Assembly (NCBI RefSeq): GCF_963583255.1
Contig: NC_084812.1
Location: forward strand, 23,164,959 to 23,228,958
Length of the DNA stretch: 64,000 nucleotides
Direction of reading: 5' to 3'
From: Pyrus communis
Lineage: Eukaryota; Streptophyta; Magnoliopsida; Rosales; Rosaceae
Shown: piece by piece, positions 54,695 to 64,000 of the stretch
Layout: the number at the start of each line of letters is the position of its first letter
Position numbering within the stretch: position 1 is the first letter of the stretch
Translations under genes and position numbers: made by a program
The notes under the pieces: model-generated
Databases searched by the model: none
What the model was told of the DNA's origin: nothing
The model's input: only the letters and a program-made list of their open reading frames with translations

Positions 54695-57261
54695 TCTATG
54701 TGGAGAGGTCAGCATTGTTTCTTACAGCTACCGCTTGGTGCTTTTCTGGACCTGCAGTGTTCCTGAATGTAATATCTATGGCCACAAATCGTTCGGCAGA
54801 AACAGCTGCAACACAACAGATCATTGAGTTTCAGACTAATTAAGCATGATGAAGTAAAACATAAATAATTAATACTCAATTCACACGTGTTCAAACTAAT
54901 TTTCACTATGTTACACAAAGTTTGACGATATTTAGTCATCAATGAAGTAGAATTCGACTGGTACTTACTAACTGAAGGCCATAAGGATTATGAAAATTAT
55001 GAACCATGCATGTAGAGTTGTTCTCGAGTACATTGGCCAAATAATTGAGTTTAAAAATGATGTGTTAAAGAAACAAAACTTATCATCAAATTTGGATACA
55101 TGTCATGTTTCAATTAAAACTATTTTGTCACTCAGTACTGTCACGTGACAAGACACAATAGTTTTTTTGAGCCCCTACCAGGGTTTTGGTGGGATGAATG
55201 TGATTCAAATAATTTTTATACGCACTTTAATTTCAAGGGGGCCAGAAGAGAAAGAGGTAGCTAGCAGAAATGTAATTCTTACCAAAGGTTGAGGAGTTGA
55301 AGGTAGTCCAACCATCGACAAAACTATGGTTTCCGGTAATGACAGTGCTATTGATGCCATCTCCGAGCAGCATTATGTTAGTCTTGTGTTTGGCGATGAC
55401 AATGTACTCATGATAGCATCCTCCTCTAACATAGATCACAAAGTAGCCATCTTCAAGCTTCAACTTCTCGGGAGCAGAAGTAATGGCATCTCCGATCGAT
55501 GTAAAATTGTCCGTCCCATATGGACTCACAATCACCGTGTCGTTAACCAGAATGCCACTGCTCTTCATTTCTTCAAGAATCCTCTCACCTCTTTCAAAAA
55601 TCGTCGAGTTTTTGCCGGAACTTTTCCGAAGTGCCTGCAATTTATTTTTTATTCAAATGAATTCTTCCTTAGTTACTCGCGAATCTCTACGTAATCACTT
55701 GTTCTTTTATCAACTGTGGTTCATGAAATTTAAGCCCACGAGTCAGGATCTCTCCTCCATTAAAGTGATTAGCCACTAGACTAAATGATCATATACTTAA
55801 TTATATATATACTGTAGCCGTACTGTACACATTGTAGTCAATGTGATTAAGCTTGTTCTATAGATTGTAGCCGTACAGTAAACATTTGTTAAATTTTAAT
55901 TTGTGCAAGTATATTGAGTATTTTGATCATATTTACAGATTATTGTTTTAGTACACTGCATTATATATTAGTATTGGCACATGACCTAAATTCAATACGG
56001 ATTTTCACTCATCAATTTACGTCGAGTTTTGTTTACACCCAACATTCCATCTTTGGACACTAAAATTTTTTAACACCCATCTCAAAATTTTGGACACCAA
56101 ACATAATTAACTCTAATCAAAACCAGCCTTTGAAATATCTTTGTATTTAAAATTTGGTTGTAAATAGAATCGCTCTTTAATACCGTGTAAGATATACCAA
56201 AGTCACTTATTAAGATACTTATTACTTGGTAACATGTTAAGAATCGTTTTATGTCATATGATCAGATGGTGAGTTGACCAGAAAAATATAAGGATGGGTG
56301 GTGGTGGTGGCGGCGTGCTGCTTTGATGGGGGAGGCCATTGACGGTGCAAATTCCCCGCGATCGATCCTACTTACAAGTTATTAACGTACAATAATTGAC
56401 ATGGGTAGGTCAAGGCCTCTTATTTTGACTCCATTACTCCAGATCTAGCTACTTCTATCAGACAGAGACCCACTTGACTTGAAGAAACAATTGAACACTA
56501 AATTGAGATCTTTGTGTTGACAAACAATTTTTCGTAACTATTTAGAAAGAAAGAAAAAAAGAATTGTACCTCAGTTGGCTTGAAACATTTTGTTCCGCAC
56601 CTACCTGAGTTTTCTAATTCGACCAAAAAAAAAAAAAATCAGAAAAATGTTGAATGAAAAAAAAGAGTAGAGAAGGTATCTTTATGATGTACTATCTACT
56701 TTGTGATTGTCCCTGTCAAATTAAGTCTCTATGAACTACATATCTTATACCAATTTAAGTTTTTATAAAAATAAAACTCACAATTTGAAGGGTAACATTA
56801 TGAAAAAAATAGATATACAAGTTAATTACAAATAGTGACTCTAATTATGATTCTTTTTATTAAGAAGCTCTAATTTATAGAGTAACCATGTGTTTACAAC
56901 CTCAATTATCATCAATTAAATGAAAAATTGGAATTTTTTGCATAATAAAATGAGAAGTTGGAAATTTAAGTGAAGCTACTATTACATTTCACGCTATTAA
57001 GATGAGATGTTACTCTTACTCTTAAAATGTCATCATGCACTCTTTCTATGTGTATTTCAAATATACAATATTCAATTTTGTGTATAAAATTGCATTATAA
57101 AAGTTTTATGTAAAAAATATAAATTGATACTAACATACGATTCAGCAAACCACATAATATAAAAATTCAAGTATTTTTCCCAATTGTAAGTCAAAAACCC
57201 TACTTCACTTTATAATTTTTTGGGAAATGATAAACACACTCTTTTTAAATTTTTTTTTTTT

Positions 57262-57424
57262 TTGAGTAGATCAATATTTTTACACTAAGAGGATGGGAAG
57301 TTCGGCTAGGCCACATAATGGGTAGCCTAATTTGGTATTGAATTTGACATCTACGAGATTCGAGCCTAAGATCTCTCACTTTCAAGTGAAAAGAAATATC
57401 ACCATACTGTAGTACTGAATGACC
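57262..57424 (-). mobile_element. tRNA-type SINE copy 5 (minus orientation)
   Basis: The minus strand starts GGTCATTCAGTACTACAGTATGG, has TAGGCTCGAATCTCG as box B, and ends in TAAAAATATTGATCTACTC. It lies inside intron 1 of the truncated PME gene. Confidence 0.7.
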
Positions 57425-57660
57425 ACTCTTTTTAACTTCTTACACACTATGGTTAATTCCATTTGATTTTTTTCAAACAAATGGTTAAAACAAAAAATAA
57501 AAATATATGGAAAACTAAAAAGGTGCGTGAAAATTATTTTTCTAATTCTTTTCCCAACCGCCACAATATTTATTAGACCATCCCTAAATGAGATGTCAAA
57601 TATGCCAAATGAGACTAAAAATTATTTAAGTGTTCCCCAATGGATATGTCATATATGTTG

Positions 57661-58760
57661 TGTGACAGCCCGTCCCAAATGTGTATATTATTTTATCCTC
57701 GAGAGCATGGAAATTTCTAATTTACCCTTGGATGTTGATGATGTTGTGTGACATGCATTTTGGTTGTGGTCCAATTCATGTTTTCCTTAGTTTTTGGAAC
57801 CAATTAGAACTTAAGTTTTATTTTTTTTTCTTTTGTTTTGGTTGGTGACCCATCTGGACCACACACACACACACACACACTCCCGTTGACTCTCTCTCCT
57901 CCTTCTCGGATTTCTTTCCATTTCCATACAATTGTACGGACAATTTCTCAAACCACTTGATCATTCACGGATCGAGGTTGTGGATGTTGTTTTTGGACTC
58001 CTTGCAAGCTCAGGAGTCGATCTATACTCGTAGTTGGACGTGAGAACTTCGAAAGCTCAGGAACCAGGTAACCCTGATGAGGTGCACTGTTCATCCATCG
58101 TGATCGAGGAGGTTTTGTCGAGTTTGGAGGTGTTATAGAGCCTTAGAACTTTTTCACAAAGCTTAGGGAAGAATTTTAGAAGGTTTTGGACGTTCAGAAG
58201 CTCGGGTTTGACAAGTTGCAGAGGTGCCCAGATTATCGTGATTTTTTCCGGCAAGATCCTGTGAGTTTTAGGACCTTTCATCCTAAGCTTCATTTTGATT
58301 TAAATTTCATGAAGTTTGGTTGAAAAATGAAGAAGATATGAAGATTTGAAAATTTTCTAGTTTCCAGCGATGAAGATTTGATAATTGAAATGGTTTTGAA
58401 AATCTCTGTTTTTGCCCACTTACACTTTCTGTTTTGCGTCCCTCCAGGTTTTAGGTAGGAGTGATTGTTGGTGACTTACGAGGATTTAGCGGAGGTTCTG
58501 ACATATTATCACCATTTTAGGATCACCTTTGGGTGTTGTATAATTAGTATTCGTCCTGCTGGATTGCACTTAGGCTACTTATGCTCTGGTTGTGAATTCA
58601 CACTTATTTTCATCTTTCACTTATTCTTATCTAGTGCTCTAGTTGGTTTGGTTTTTGTTTATTCGCATTTCTTATATTAATATTGCTTCCGCACTGTGCA
58701 CATAGCTACGTCACCCTCACGTGACAGCCAGCACGCCTCGATCTAGGTCGGGGTGTGTCA
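57661..58760 (+). mobile_element. Solo-LTR-like element C (1100 bp)
   Basis: It starts TGTGACAGCCCGTCCC and ends GGTCGGGGTGTGTCA, with flanks TGTTG (57656-57660) and TATTG (58761-58765), a 5-bp duplication with one change. It shares with element A (28436-30612) a TTTTGCGYCCC block and a TAGTGYTCTAGTTRGTTKG block upstream of the 3' end. No coding sequence. It sits in intron 1 of the truncated PME gene. Confidence 0.72.
57860..57880 (+). repeat. CA microsatellite in element C
   Basis: About ten CA dinucleotides in a row. Confidence 0.85.
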
Positions 58761-59459
58761 TATTGTGACAGTTGAGTCTTTGACTTTTTGCTTTCTAGCT
58801 ATCTTAAAGAAGAAGTCAAATATATTTAATTTAATTTGTTAAAGCATGGGTCCTATTAGTAACCAAAAGAATAAAAAACTAAAATCAATTTTAATTATTT
58901 TTAATAGTTAATGTAACTATGAGGCCTAATATAATAATAAAATAAAAATTTGACACATTATTAGAAAAGAAAAAAATTAAACATTTGTATACAATTGGCC
59001 ATATTAGCCATCAAATAAAATTTTAACTTGACATCTACTGATGCTCTTAGAAATTCCACTTACGAGACCGAAGATAAAATGAAAGTCTTGCTATTTGTTT
59101 GTGAACACTATTCGGCTGCTACAAATTAACAGCAACTCTTGTTTCTATCCAACCATAAATAAATACGTGTCCAATCTATAGAATTTTAATTATTTAGATA
59201 TGTATTTATCTGTAATTAGATACAAGTAGGAGCTGCTGCGCAGCGAAGTAGTGCGCTTTGTTTGTTGGAATCTAGTGTCACATCCCCAGATCCTCTATTG
59301 TATCTGCCATTTTGATACCTTTTATAAATAATCTAACGACACTTGTTATGTTTCTTGGGTTCCGAATTACACTAATATAGAGTTTCATTCCATGCATTGT
59401 TATTCAACAATATTTTTTAAGAGAAATTAATGAAAAATATTTAAAAATTTTGAATTTTA

Positions 59460-59577
59460 ATGAAAATGATAAAATAAGGGATAAAGTGAATAATATCATG
59501 ATTGACTTTTTAGTGTAAAAATGTGATTTTTCGTTAAAATGAACAGTACTGAAAGCTTTTCGTTAAAGTTTTCTATT
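59460..59577 (-). mobile_element. MITE family A, copy 2
   Basis: Reverse complement aligns with 38946-39060, including the ACTTTAACGAAAA edge. Confidence 0.6.
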
Positions 59578-59587
59578 TTTTATTAGG

Positions 59588-59748
59588 TAATGCTAGGGAG
59601 AATTATTTAGATTATATTTTGTAAATTATATGATGTAGTGGTTAATGATTGAATTTATTATTTAAATCATTATATAAAAAAGTTAAATTATCCATCGTTA
59701 CATCATGTTTTACAAATATAGTCTAAAAAAATATTCTTCCCCATATTT
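59588..59748. mobile_element. MITE family C with inverted ends
   Basis: The left end GGGAGAATTATTTAGATTAT with TTTTGTAAA is mirrored at the right end (reverse: GGGGAAGAATATTTTTTTAG with ACTATATTTGTAAAA). Its interior (GGTTAATGATTGAATTTATT) matches copies near 11725 and 51405. Confidence 0.65.
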
Positions 59749-59897
59749 TCCTTTTTTATTACCCAATAGTTCAACAAAGCTATAAGCATGTAGCCTCTGA
59801 CTATCAGATATACTACAAGATTTTGTCCAATTAAAATCTTAACTAGGGTACTGACATATATATCAAAATTATCACAGAAAAAAAAATGTAAAAAAAT

Positions 59898-60030
59898 GAG
59901 TAATACTACATTTACTATCTATTTATATAATTATTTGTATTATTTTTCTAATCAAGATAAGGTCCACCAATACATGGTCCCATCTCTATTAGAAAAATAG
60001 TGCAAATGAATGGTAAAATAACATTTTTGT
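59898..60030 (+). mobile_element. MITE family B, copy 2
   Basis: Aligns with 39218-39350 from GAGTAATACTACA to the ACATTTTTG end. Confidence 0.65.
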
Positions 60031-60837
60031 GAAAAAAAAAAAAAAACCAGAAATGTCAAGAAAAATGAACTCAAAAGCTTTACCTTAATAAAAGTTTCAA
60101 GTGGTTCCCGGAATTTGTGCACATTTTTTGTGCCGGAGCCCTCACTGCCTCTCTTATGCTTTTTGAGATTACGAGCCAAGGATTGCGTGACCAACCCAAG
60201 CGACACACTATAGAGCTGCGTAACATTAGAGAAGGCCACGGCCAAAGCCGTGGTGTTTCCCAAAACGCTGCTCTTAGACACCACAAGCCCATCGTAACAA
60301 GTCTGCTGGTTGGTCACAATGCCGCTTAGCAACGTCTGTACCTTGTCCACCAGTTCCTCATTCAGCGTCTCGGCAGACTTGAGCTCTATCGAGATCGCCT
60401 CCAAGTGCTCTACGTTCAGCTCCGAGAACTGCTGGCAGTCCTCCAGCGCGTTTGACTCGCTGTCGTTTATGAAAAACGACTTGTGCTTGATTTTTCCGAG
60501 GAAGTGGTTGATTGTTGTGGAGGTTTTGCGTGCCTGTTTCAGGCATTGTTTGATGGAGAACTTGCCGTAGTTGTAGGGATCGGACGGTGAGGAGCGAATG
60601 GTGGAGAGCATCGAACGGCAGAGCTTTGGGTAGAGGGTGGACTTGCATGCTGAAGAGGCTGATGAGGGGGATGATGCAGCAGCACCAGAGGTTAGCAGAA
60701 GTAGTGAAAAGAGGGATAGAGAAAGGAGGAGGAGGAAGAAAGGAGAGGAGGGTAGCCGTGGCATTTTGAGTGTGAAAATGTATTGTTTTTCGGGGGGCTC
60801 TAGGTTGAGTTGAGTATGAAAATGTGTGTTGGGGATC

Positions 60838-60908
<71 letters not shown>

Positions 60909-60931
60909 GAGATGCAGAGATGCAGGGATGC
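60838..60931 (-). promoter_or_regulatory. TATA box and TA/GA microsatellites upstream of truncated PME
   Basis: On the minus strand TATATATAAAAG ends about 75 bases before the ATG at 60764. Further upstream is a TA run (to 60868), a GA run of about 18 units (60868-60904), and three copies of GATGCAGA (60903-60928). Confidence 0.55.
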
Positions 60932-60969
60932 GCGTGTACATTATTAGCAGGGGAATGGGGTTGTCGGTT

Positions 60970-62090
60970 TTGATAATTTAGAGGTCAGCAATTTTAATGC
61001 AGAGGTATGTAATGCAGTTGTGTTGGCAACTGAGAACGTGCAAGGAAGGACATACTCCTACTCTGGCTCCATCGTATTTTTTAGGCTAACAACATTTCAC
61101 ACCTCAGAAGTAATTTTTTTTTTATGGCATATTGAAGATAGAAGTGAGTGATTTTTCATTTGGAGTGAATTAGATGAGGTATAGACATACTGTTTTGGAG
61201 ATCATTGGAAAGGATAAGTTTCTTTCATAAGCAATTCATTTTCTACTCTCTAGTGTAGCATAAATTTTCTCTTTTTCCACTCAACCTACCCTGAAATTAA
61301 AGAGTTGTCTAATCATTTCCAATCCTCAATGGTGGCTTTTGGAGAGAGCGAAAGGTGTCATCACATAGGGTTCCAAATTTAAAAGGGTTCTCCTCATAGT
61401 CACTTCCCATGATAGCAATATTGGAGTGAGATTGACTCTGCGGTTTATAAAATATACACATGGTAATTTTTTCTCATTTTTATTCTTGCCTATAATAACC
61501 ATATTTTTCCTATATTTTGTAGTTTAAACTCACTTACTAGGATCCAATTAAACAAATTTGTAGTGCATAAGTAAAAGGTTAAAGTTTCACCATAAATCAA
61601 TTGACAATACAAAGAGCAACTTAACTTGTTTATACGCGCATACAAGATCTCTTTTTCCATTAATGTGTGATTCATTATCAATAATAAAACTATTGTAAAA
61701 CTTGAAAGAATTGTGATGACCCACATAGTAAAAGATGGTGGATGAAATAGCAATGTTGGTGAGATATTTGTTATAGTTACTACATGGCTTATTGACTTTT
61801 GAGCAATACGATAGTCAAGACTTTTGATTAGGCATGTAATGCTTTGTGTTGAAGCATACTTTGTAAACTTTCATATCTATACAGAGGGACTCTTGTAAAC
61901 GTTAGAACACACCAATTCATTTTGGTAAAGGCATTCTTACTCTCACTACAATAATATTGAGCAACAGTCGCTATTCTTTGTCACAATTATCACATTGGTT
62001 GGGATTGCTTCTTAAAAAAGTTCACGCAATTGTAGAAATATGACTCCTTGAATTAATGATTCATAATGGAACTTACAATATATATATATA
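60970..62090. other. Intergenic / possible LTR sequence of copia 2
   Basis: No gene. The right part may belong to the 3' LTR of the copia element that begins at 62194, but its outer edge could not be found. Confidence 0.35.
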
Positions 62091-62230
62091 AGGTTTGACA
62101 TAACCCATATGTGAAAGAAATCCTAAAAATAAATACAATTATATAAGTACATTCCTATAATTATGAAGAGGGTTCCGGTTTTTCTATTCTAACATCGCGC
62201 CCCCATCCCCCGCAAATTGAATGAGCCTAA

Positions 62231-62794
62231 TCAGACAAGTTTGAGACTAAGAACACCATGTCTTGGTTGATAAAAAGCCTTGGTAAGTAGGTCAACAAGT
62301 TGATTAGTGGACGAAATATAACAAACTTGATGAGAGTGACTGTGAACACGAAAAATTCCTGAAATTTCGATGTCTACAGTGACCTTTTCACGAACAAAGT
62401 GATAATCGAGTTCAATATAATATGGGCGAGCATGATGAACAGGATCAGAAGCTAGGTCAGTGGCACTAAGATTGTCACAATGCAGAAGGACAAGAAAGGA
62501 TAGGCAAACACCTAGCCAGTGAAGTAAAAAAATAATCCAAGTGGTTTTGGCACAGGCATGAGAAAGAGCATGGTATTCTGACTTAGCACTGGAACGTAAC
62601 CTACTTTTTGGAGTACCAAAAGATAAATTTGAGTCAAGATAAACAAGGTAGTCAGTGGTGAAATGAACATCAGAATATGCAGATAGGGTAGCGGAAGCAA
62701 CCTCAGTCAAGGTGATGCCGAAATCCAAAATACCTTTTATGTAGTTGAGAATCCGTTTGGCAGCAATCATATAAATAGTGCAAGGCGAGCTCAT
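62231..62794 (-). pseudogene. Copia 2 RNase H region
   Basis: A 187-codon frame with AAKRILNYIKGILDFGI, AYSDVHFTTD, KSRLRSSAKSEYHALSHACAK, LHCDNLSATDLASDPVHHAR and IELDYHFVREKV, ending near LVDLLTKAF. The usual S-K-K before the SRSSAEAEY-type motif is altered. Confidence 0.85.
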
Positions 62795-62799
62795 AAATT

Positions 62800-63740
62800 G
62801 GGCAGCATTATTGATGACAAAGAAATATTAGGAATAGTGAGAGTGAGATACTGGAGGGAGCAAACTGACTTACAAGGTGAAGTAAGAGAAGCCAGAAGTA
62901 ACCCATCAGAAGCGTGAGAGAAATCTTAGCGACAAGAAGCGTGGATGTGGGCTTGCACGTAAGTATATCAATTTTTTTAAGGAGCTCCTGAGCATACTTT
63001 AGTTGATTAATATGGAGATAAAAGGGGAGTCAAGAGTAACTTGTATACCCAAAAAATAACTTAGAGGATCCAAATCCTTGATGCTAAACTGTTTATCAAA
63101 GAGAGTAGTAAATTGTTAAGAAGATCAGATGAGCTGCCAGTAATAACGATGTCATCCACATTAGTAGCAAGTAAATAGTAGAGGAGGCATGTTGAAAAAT
63201 AAAAAGTGAAGAATCCGCTTCACGCCATCAAAAACCGAGGCGAAACAAGAAAGAACTGATTTAGTGAAACCATGCACGAGGTGCTTCTTTAAGACTCATA
63301 TAATGATTTCTGAAGGTGGTAGACAAAATGCGGACAAGCAGGATCCACAAAACCCGGTGGTTGAGCCATGTAAACATCTTCATGAATGCATGAATGCATT
63401 TTTCACATTCAGTTGACGAAGTGACCTAGCATGAGAAATAGTAAGACTCAAGACAGTGCGAATAGTAGCTAGTTTGACAACAAGACAGAACTTTTCAAAA
63501 TAATTAATGCCACAATGCTGATGGAAACCCTTAACCACAAGACGAGCTTTATAGTGCTCAATATAACCATCGAGATTCCACTTTATACGAAAAACTCATT
63601 TGCGACCAACAATATTCTGGCCAGGTCGGGGCAGAACAAGAGATCACGTCTGATTGCGAAGCAATGCATTAATTTGCTCAATCATGGTACTGCACCATTC
63701 CGAATGCTTAGCGGCATGAGAAAAACAAGTAGGTTCACCA
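62800..63740 (-). pseudogene. Copia 2 reverse transcriptase remnants
   Basis: Readable RT blocks occur in different frames: NVDDIVITG (about 63180-63130), [10 protein letters not shown] (about 63420-63390), and a Q-Q-C-G-I-N-Y-F block near 63520. Multiple stops lie between. Confidence 0.7.
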
Positions 63741-64000
63741 CAATTAATAGACGCTAAGAAAGCGTAAGGAAGAGGATACCGAACAGTGCCTCAGTATACG
63801 AGTCTTCGGTTTGTAGGTTCCATCACGAAGACAAGTCACCATTGGATGAGTGGACTGCATGGTGGAAGGGGTAGCATAAGGGAGAGTCGGTTGGACCGTG
63901 TCAGAGGGCATAGGCAGAGGGACACACGCGCTAGGGCACGTGAAAGGCAACATGCTGGGGCCGGCAAGATCACGTAACGTGGGGTGTCGATGTGTTCAAC

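Larger units (their letters stand above)
58770..60080. other. Intron 1 of truncated PME: MITEs and dispersed repeats
   Basis: It contains a dispersed AT-rich repeat (58890-58955), MITE family A copy 2 (59460-59577), MITE family C (59588-59748) and MITE family B copy 2 (59898-60030). No other gene. Confidence 0.5.
54696..60764 (-). pseudogene. Type I pectin methylesterase (PMEI + PME), 3' half missing
   Basis: Minus-strand exons: 60764-60084 (227 aa: signal peptide MPRLPSSPFFLLLLSLSLFS, then a PMEI domain with ACKSTLYPKLC and NQQTCYDGL), 55634-55283 (linker and start of the esterase: NDTVIVSPYGTDNFTSIGDAI, then VIYVRGGCYHEYIVIAKHKTNIMLLGDG), and 54805-54699 (AERFVAIDITFRNTAGPEKHQAVAVRNNADLST). 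All junctions are GT-AG and in phase. Just after NNADLST the homology stops at a TAG (54698-54696): the QDTL, DFIFG and LGRPW blocks that carry the catalytic Asp and Arg residues are absent. Intron 1 is 4.4 kb and holds a solo-LTR-like element, a SINE and MITEs. It resembles the PME7/PME25-like group. The PMEI domain alone could still be made as an inhibitor-like protein, but that is speculation. Confidence 0.85.
62091..64000 (-). mobile_element. Second Ty1-copia element, degenerate, continues beyond window
   Basis: The minus strand shows a purine tract (62195-62213, GCGGGGGATGGGGGCGCGA) next to an LTR starting TGTTAGAATAG at 62194. Upstream come RNase H (62231-62794) and RT remnants: NVDDIVITG at about 63180-63130 (YVDD with Tyr changed), then a KGFHQQCGINYFE-like block near 63550-63500 and VKNAFMH near 63400. 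Beyond 63740 the linker upstream of RT continues to the window edge. RT frames are interrupted by many stops and shifts. Confidence 0.85.

Noticed and set aside
56560..56640. SINE-like stretch ending in an A-run (GTACCTCAGTTGGCTTG...)
   Set aside because: It has a plausible box A but no box B and no second copy in the window.
1..64000. CRISPR arrays, operons or phage-type systems
   Set aside because: No regularly spaced repeats of that kind; introns, LTR elements and MITEs show a plant nuclear genome.

Overview
This is a stretch of a plant nuclear genome. It has spliced GT-AG genes, 5S-derived TRIM retrotransposons, Ty1-copia elements, tRNA-type SINEs, MITEs and AT-rich intergenic DNA. The gene set (EIN3/EIL, CCaMK, SUVR, type I pectin methylesterases, BED/hAT-derived proteins) and the repeats fit a woody eudicot. 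A Rosaceae species of the apple/pear group is my best guess, but that is inference only and no marker proves it.

Layout. 364-3500: a nearly complete PIF/Harbinger transposon with TAA target duplication, matching terminal repeats, a transposase with one in-frame TGA and a truncated MYB/SANT partner ORF. 5177-6514 (+): a two-exon steroid 5-alpha-reductase-family gene. 7370-11123 (-): a seven-exon SUVR-type histone methyltransferase gene (752 aa model). 11.6-15 kb: repeats. 15.1-20.4 kb (+): an intact gene for a BED-finger/hAT-transposase-derived protein, with non-coding leader exons. 21.8-24.3 kb (-): a heavily damaged CCaMK (DMI3-type symbiosis kinase) pseudogene. 24414-31374 (-): a degenerate Ty1-copia element with short LTRs and a GGATT target duplication; its gag is split by a nested 2.18-kb solo-LTR-like insertion with duplication ACTAC. 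34.5-37.9 kb and 43.8-47.1 kb (-): two tandem EIN3-like transcription factor genes, each with a 5'-UTR intron. Between them is a complete Cassandra TRIM (39514-40151) whose LTRs carry 5S rRNA-like sequence. 49.0-51.4 kb and 57.7-58.8 kb: two more solo-LTR-like elements related at their ends to the nested one. 51.8-53.7 kb (+) and 54.7-60.8 kb (-): two convergent, broken type I pectin methylesterase genes. 62.2-64 kb (-): the pol end of a second degenerate copia element that runs off the window.

Probably functional host genes: the 5-alpha-reductase-like gene, the SUVR gene, the BED/hAT-derived gene and both EIN3-like genes (the second is more diverged). The two PME genes and CCaMK are pseudogenes on direct sequence evidence.

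I found no gene cluster that looks like a new biological system. The most interesting signals are the CCaMK relic, the two PME relics with complementary losses, the nested solo LTR and its relatives, the intact Cassandra, the diverging EIN3 pair, and the hairpin-rich end of the Harbinger element. All splice models are read by eye from ORF continuity and GT/AG signals; no alignment or transcript evidence was available.
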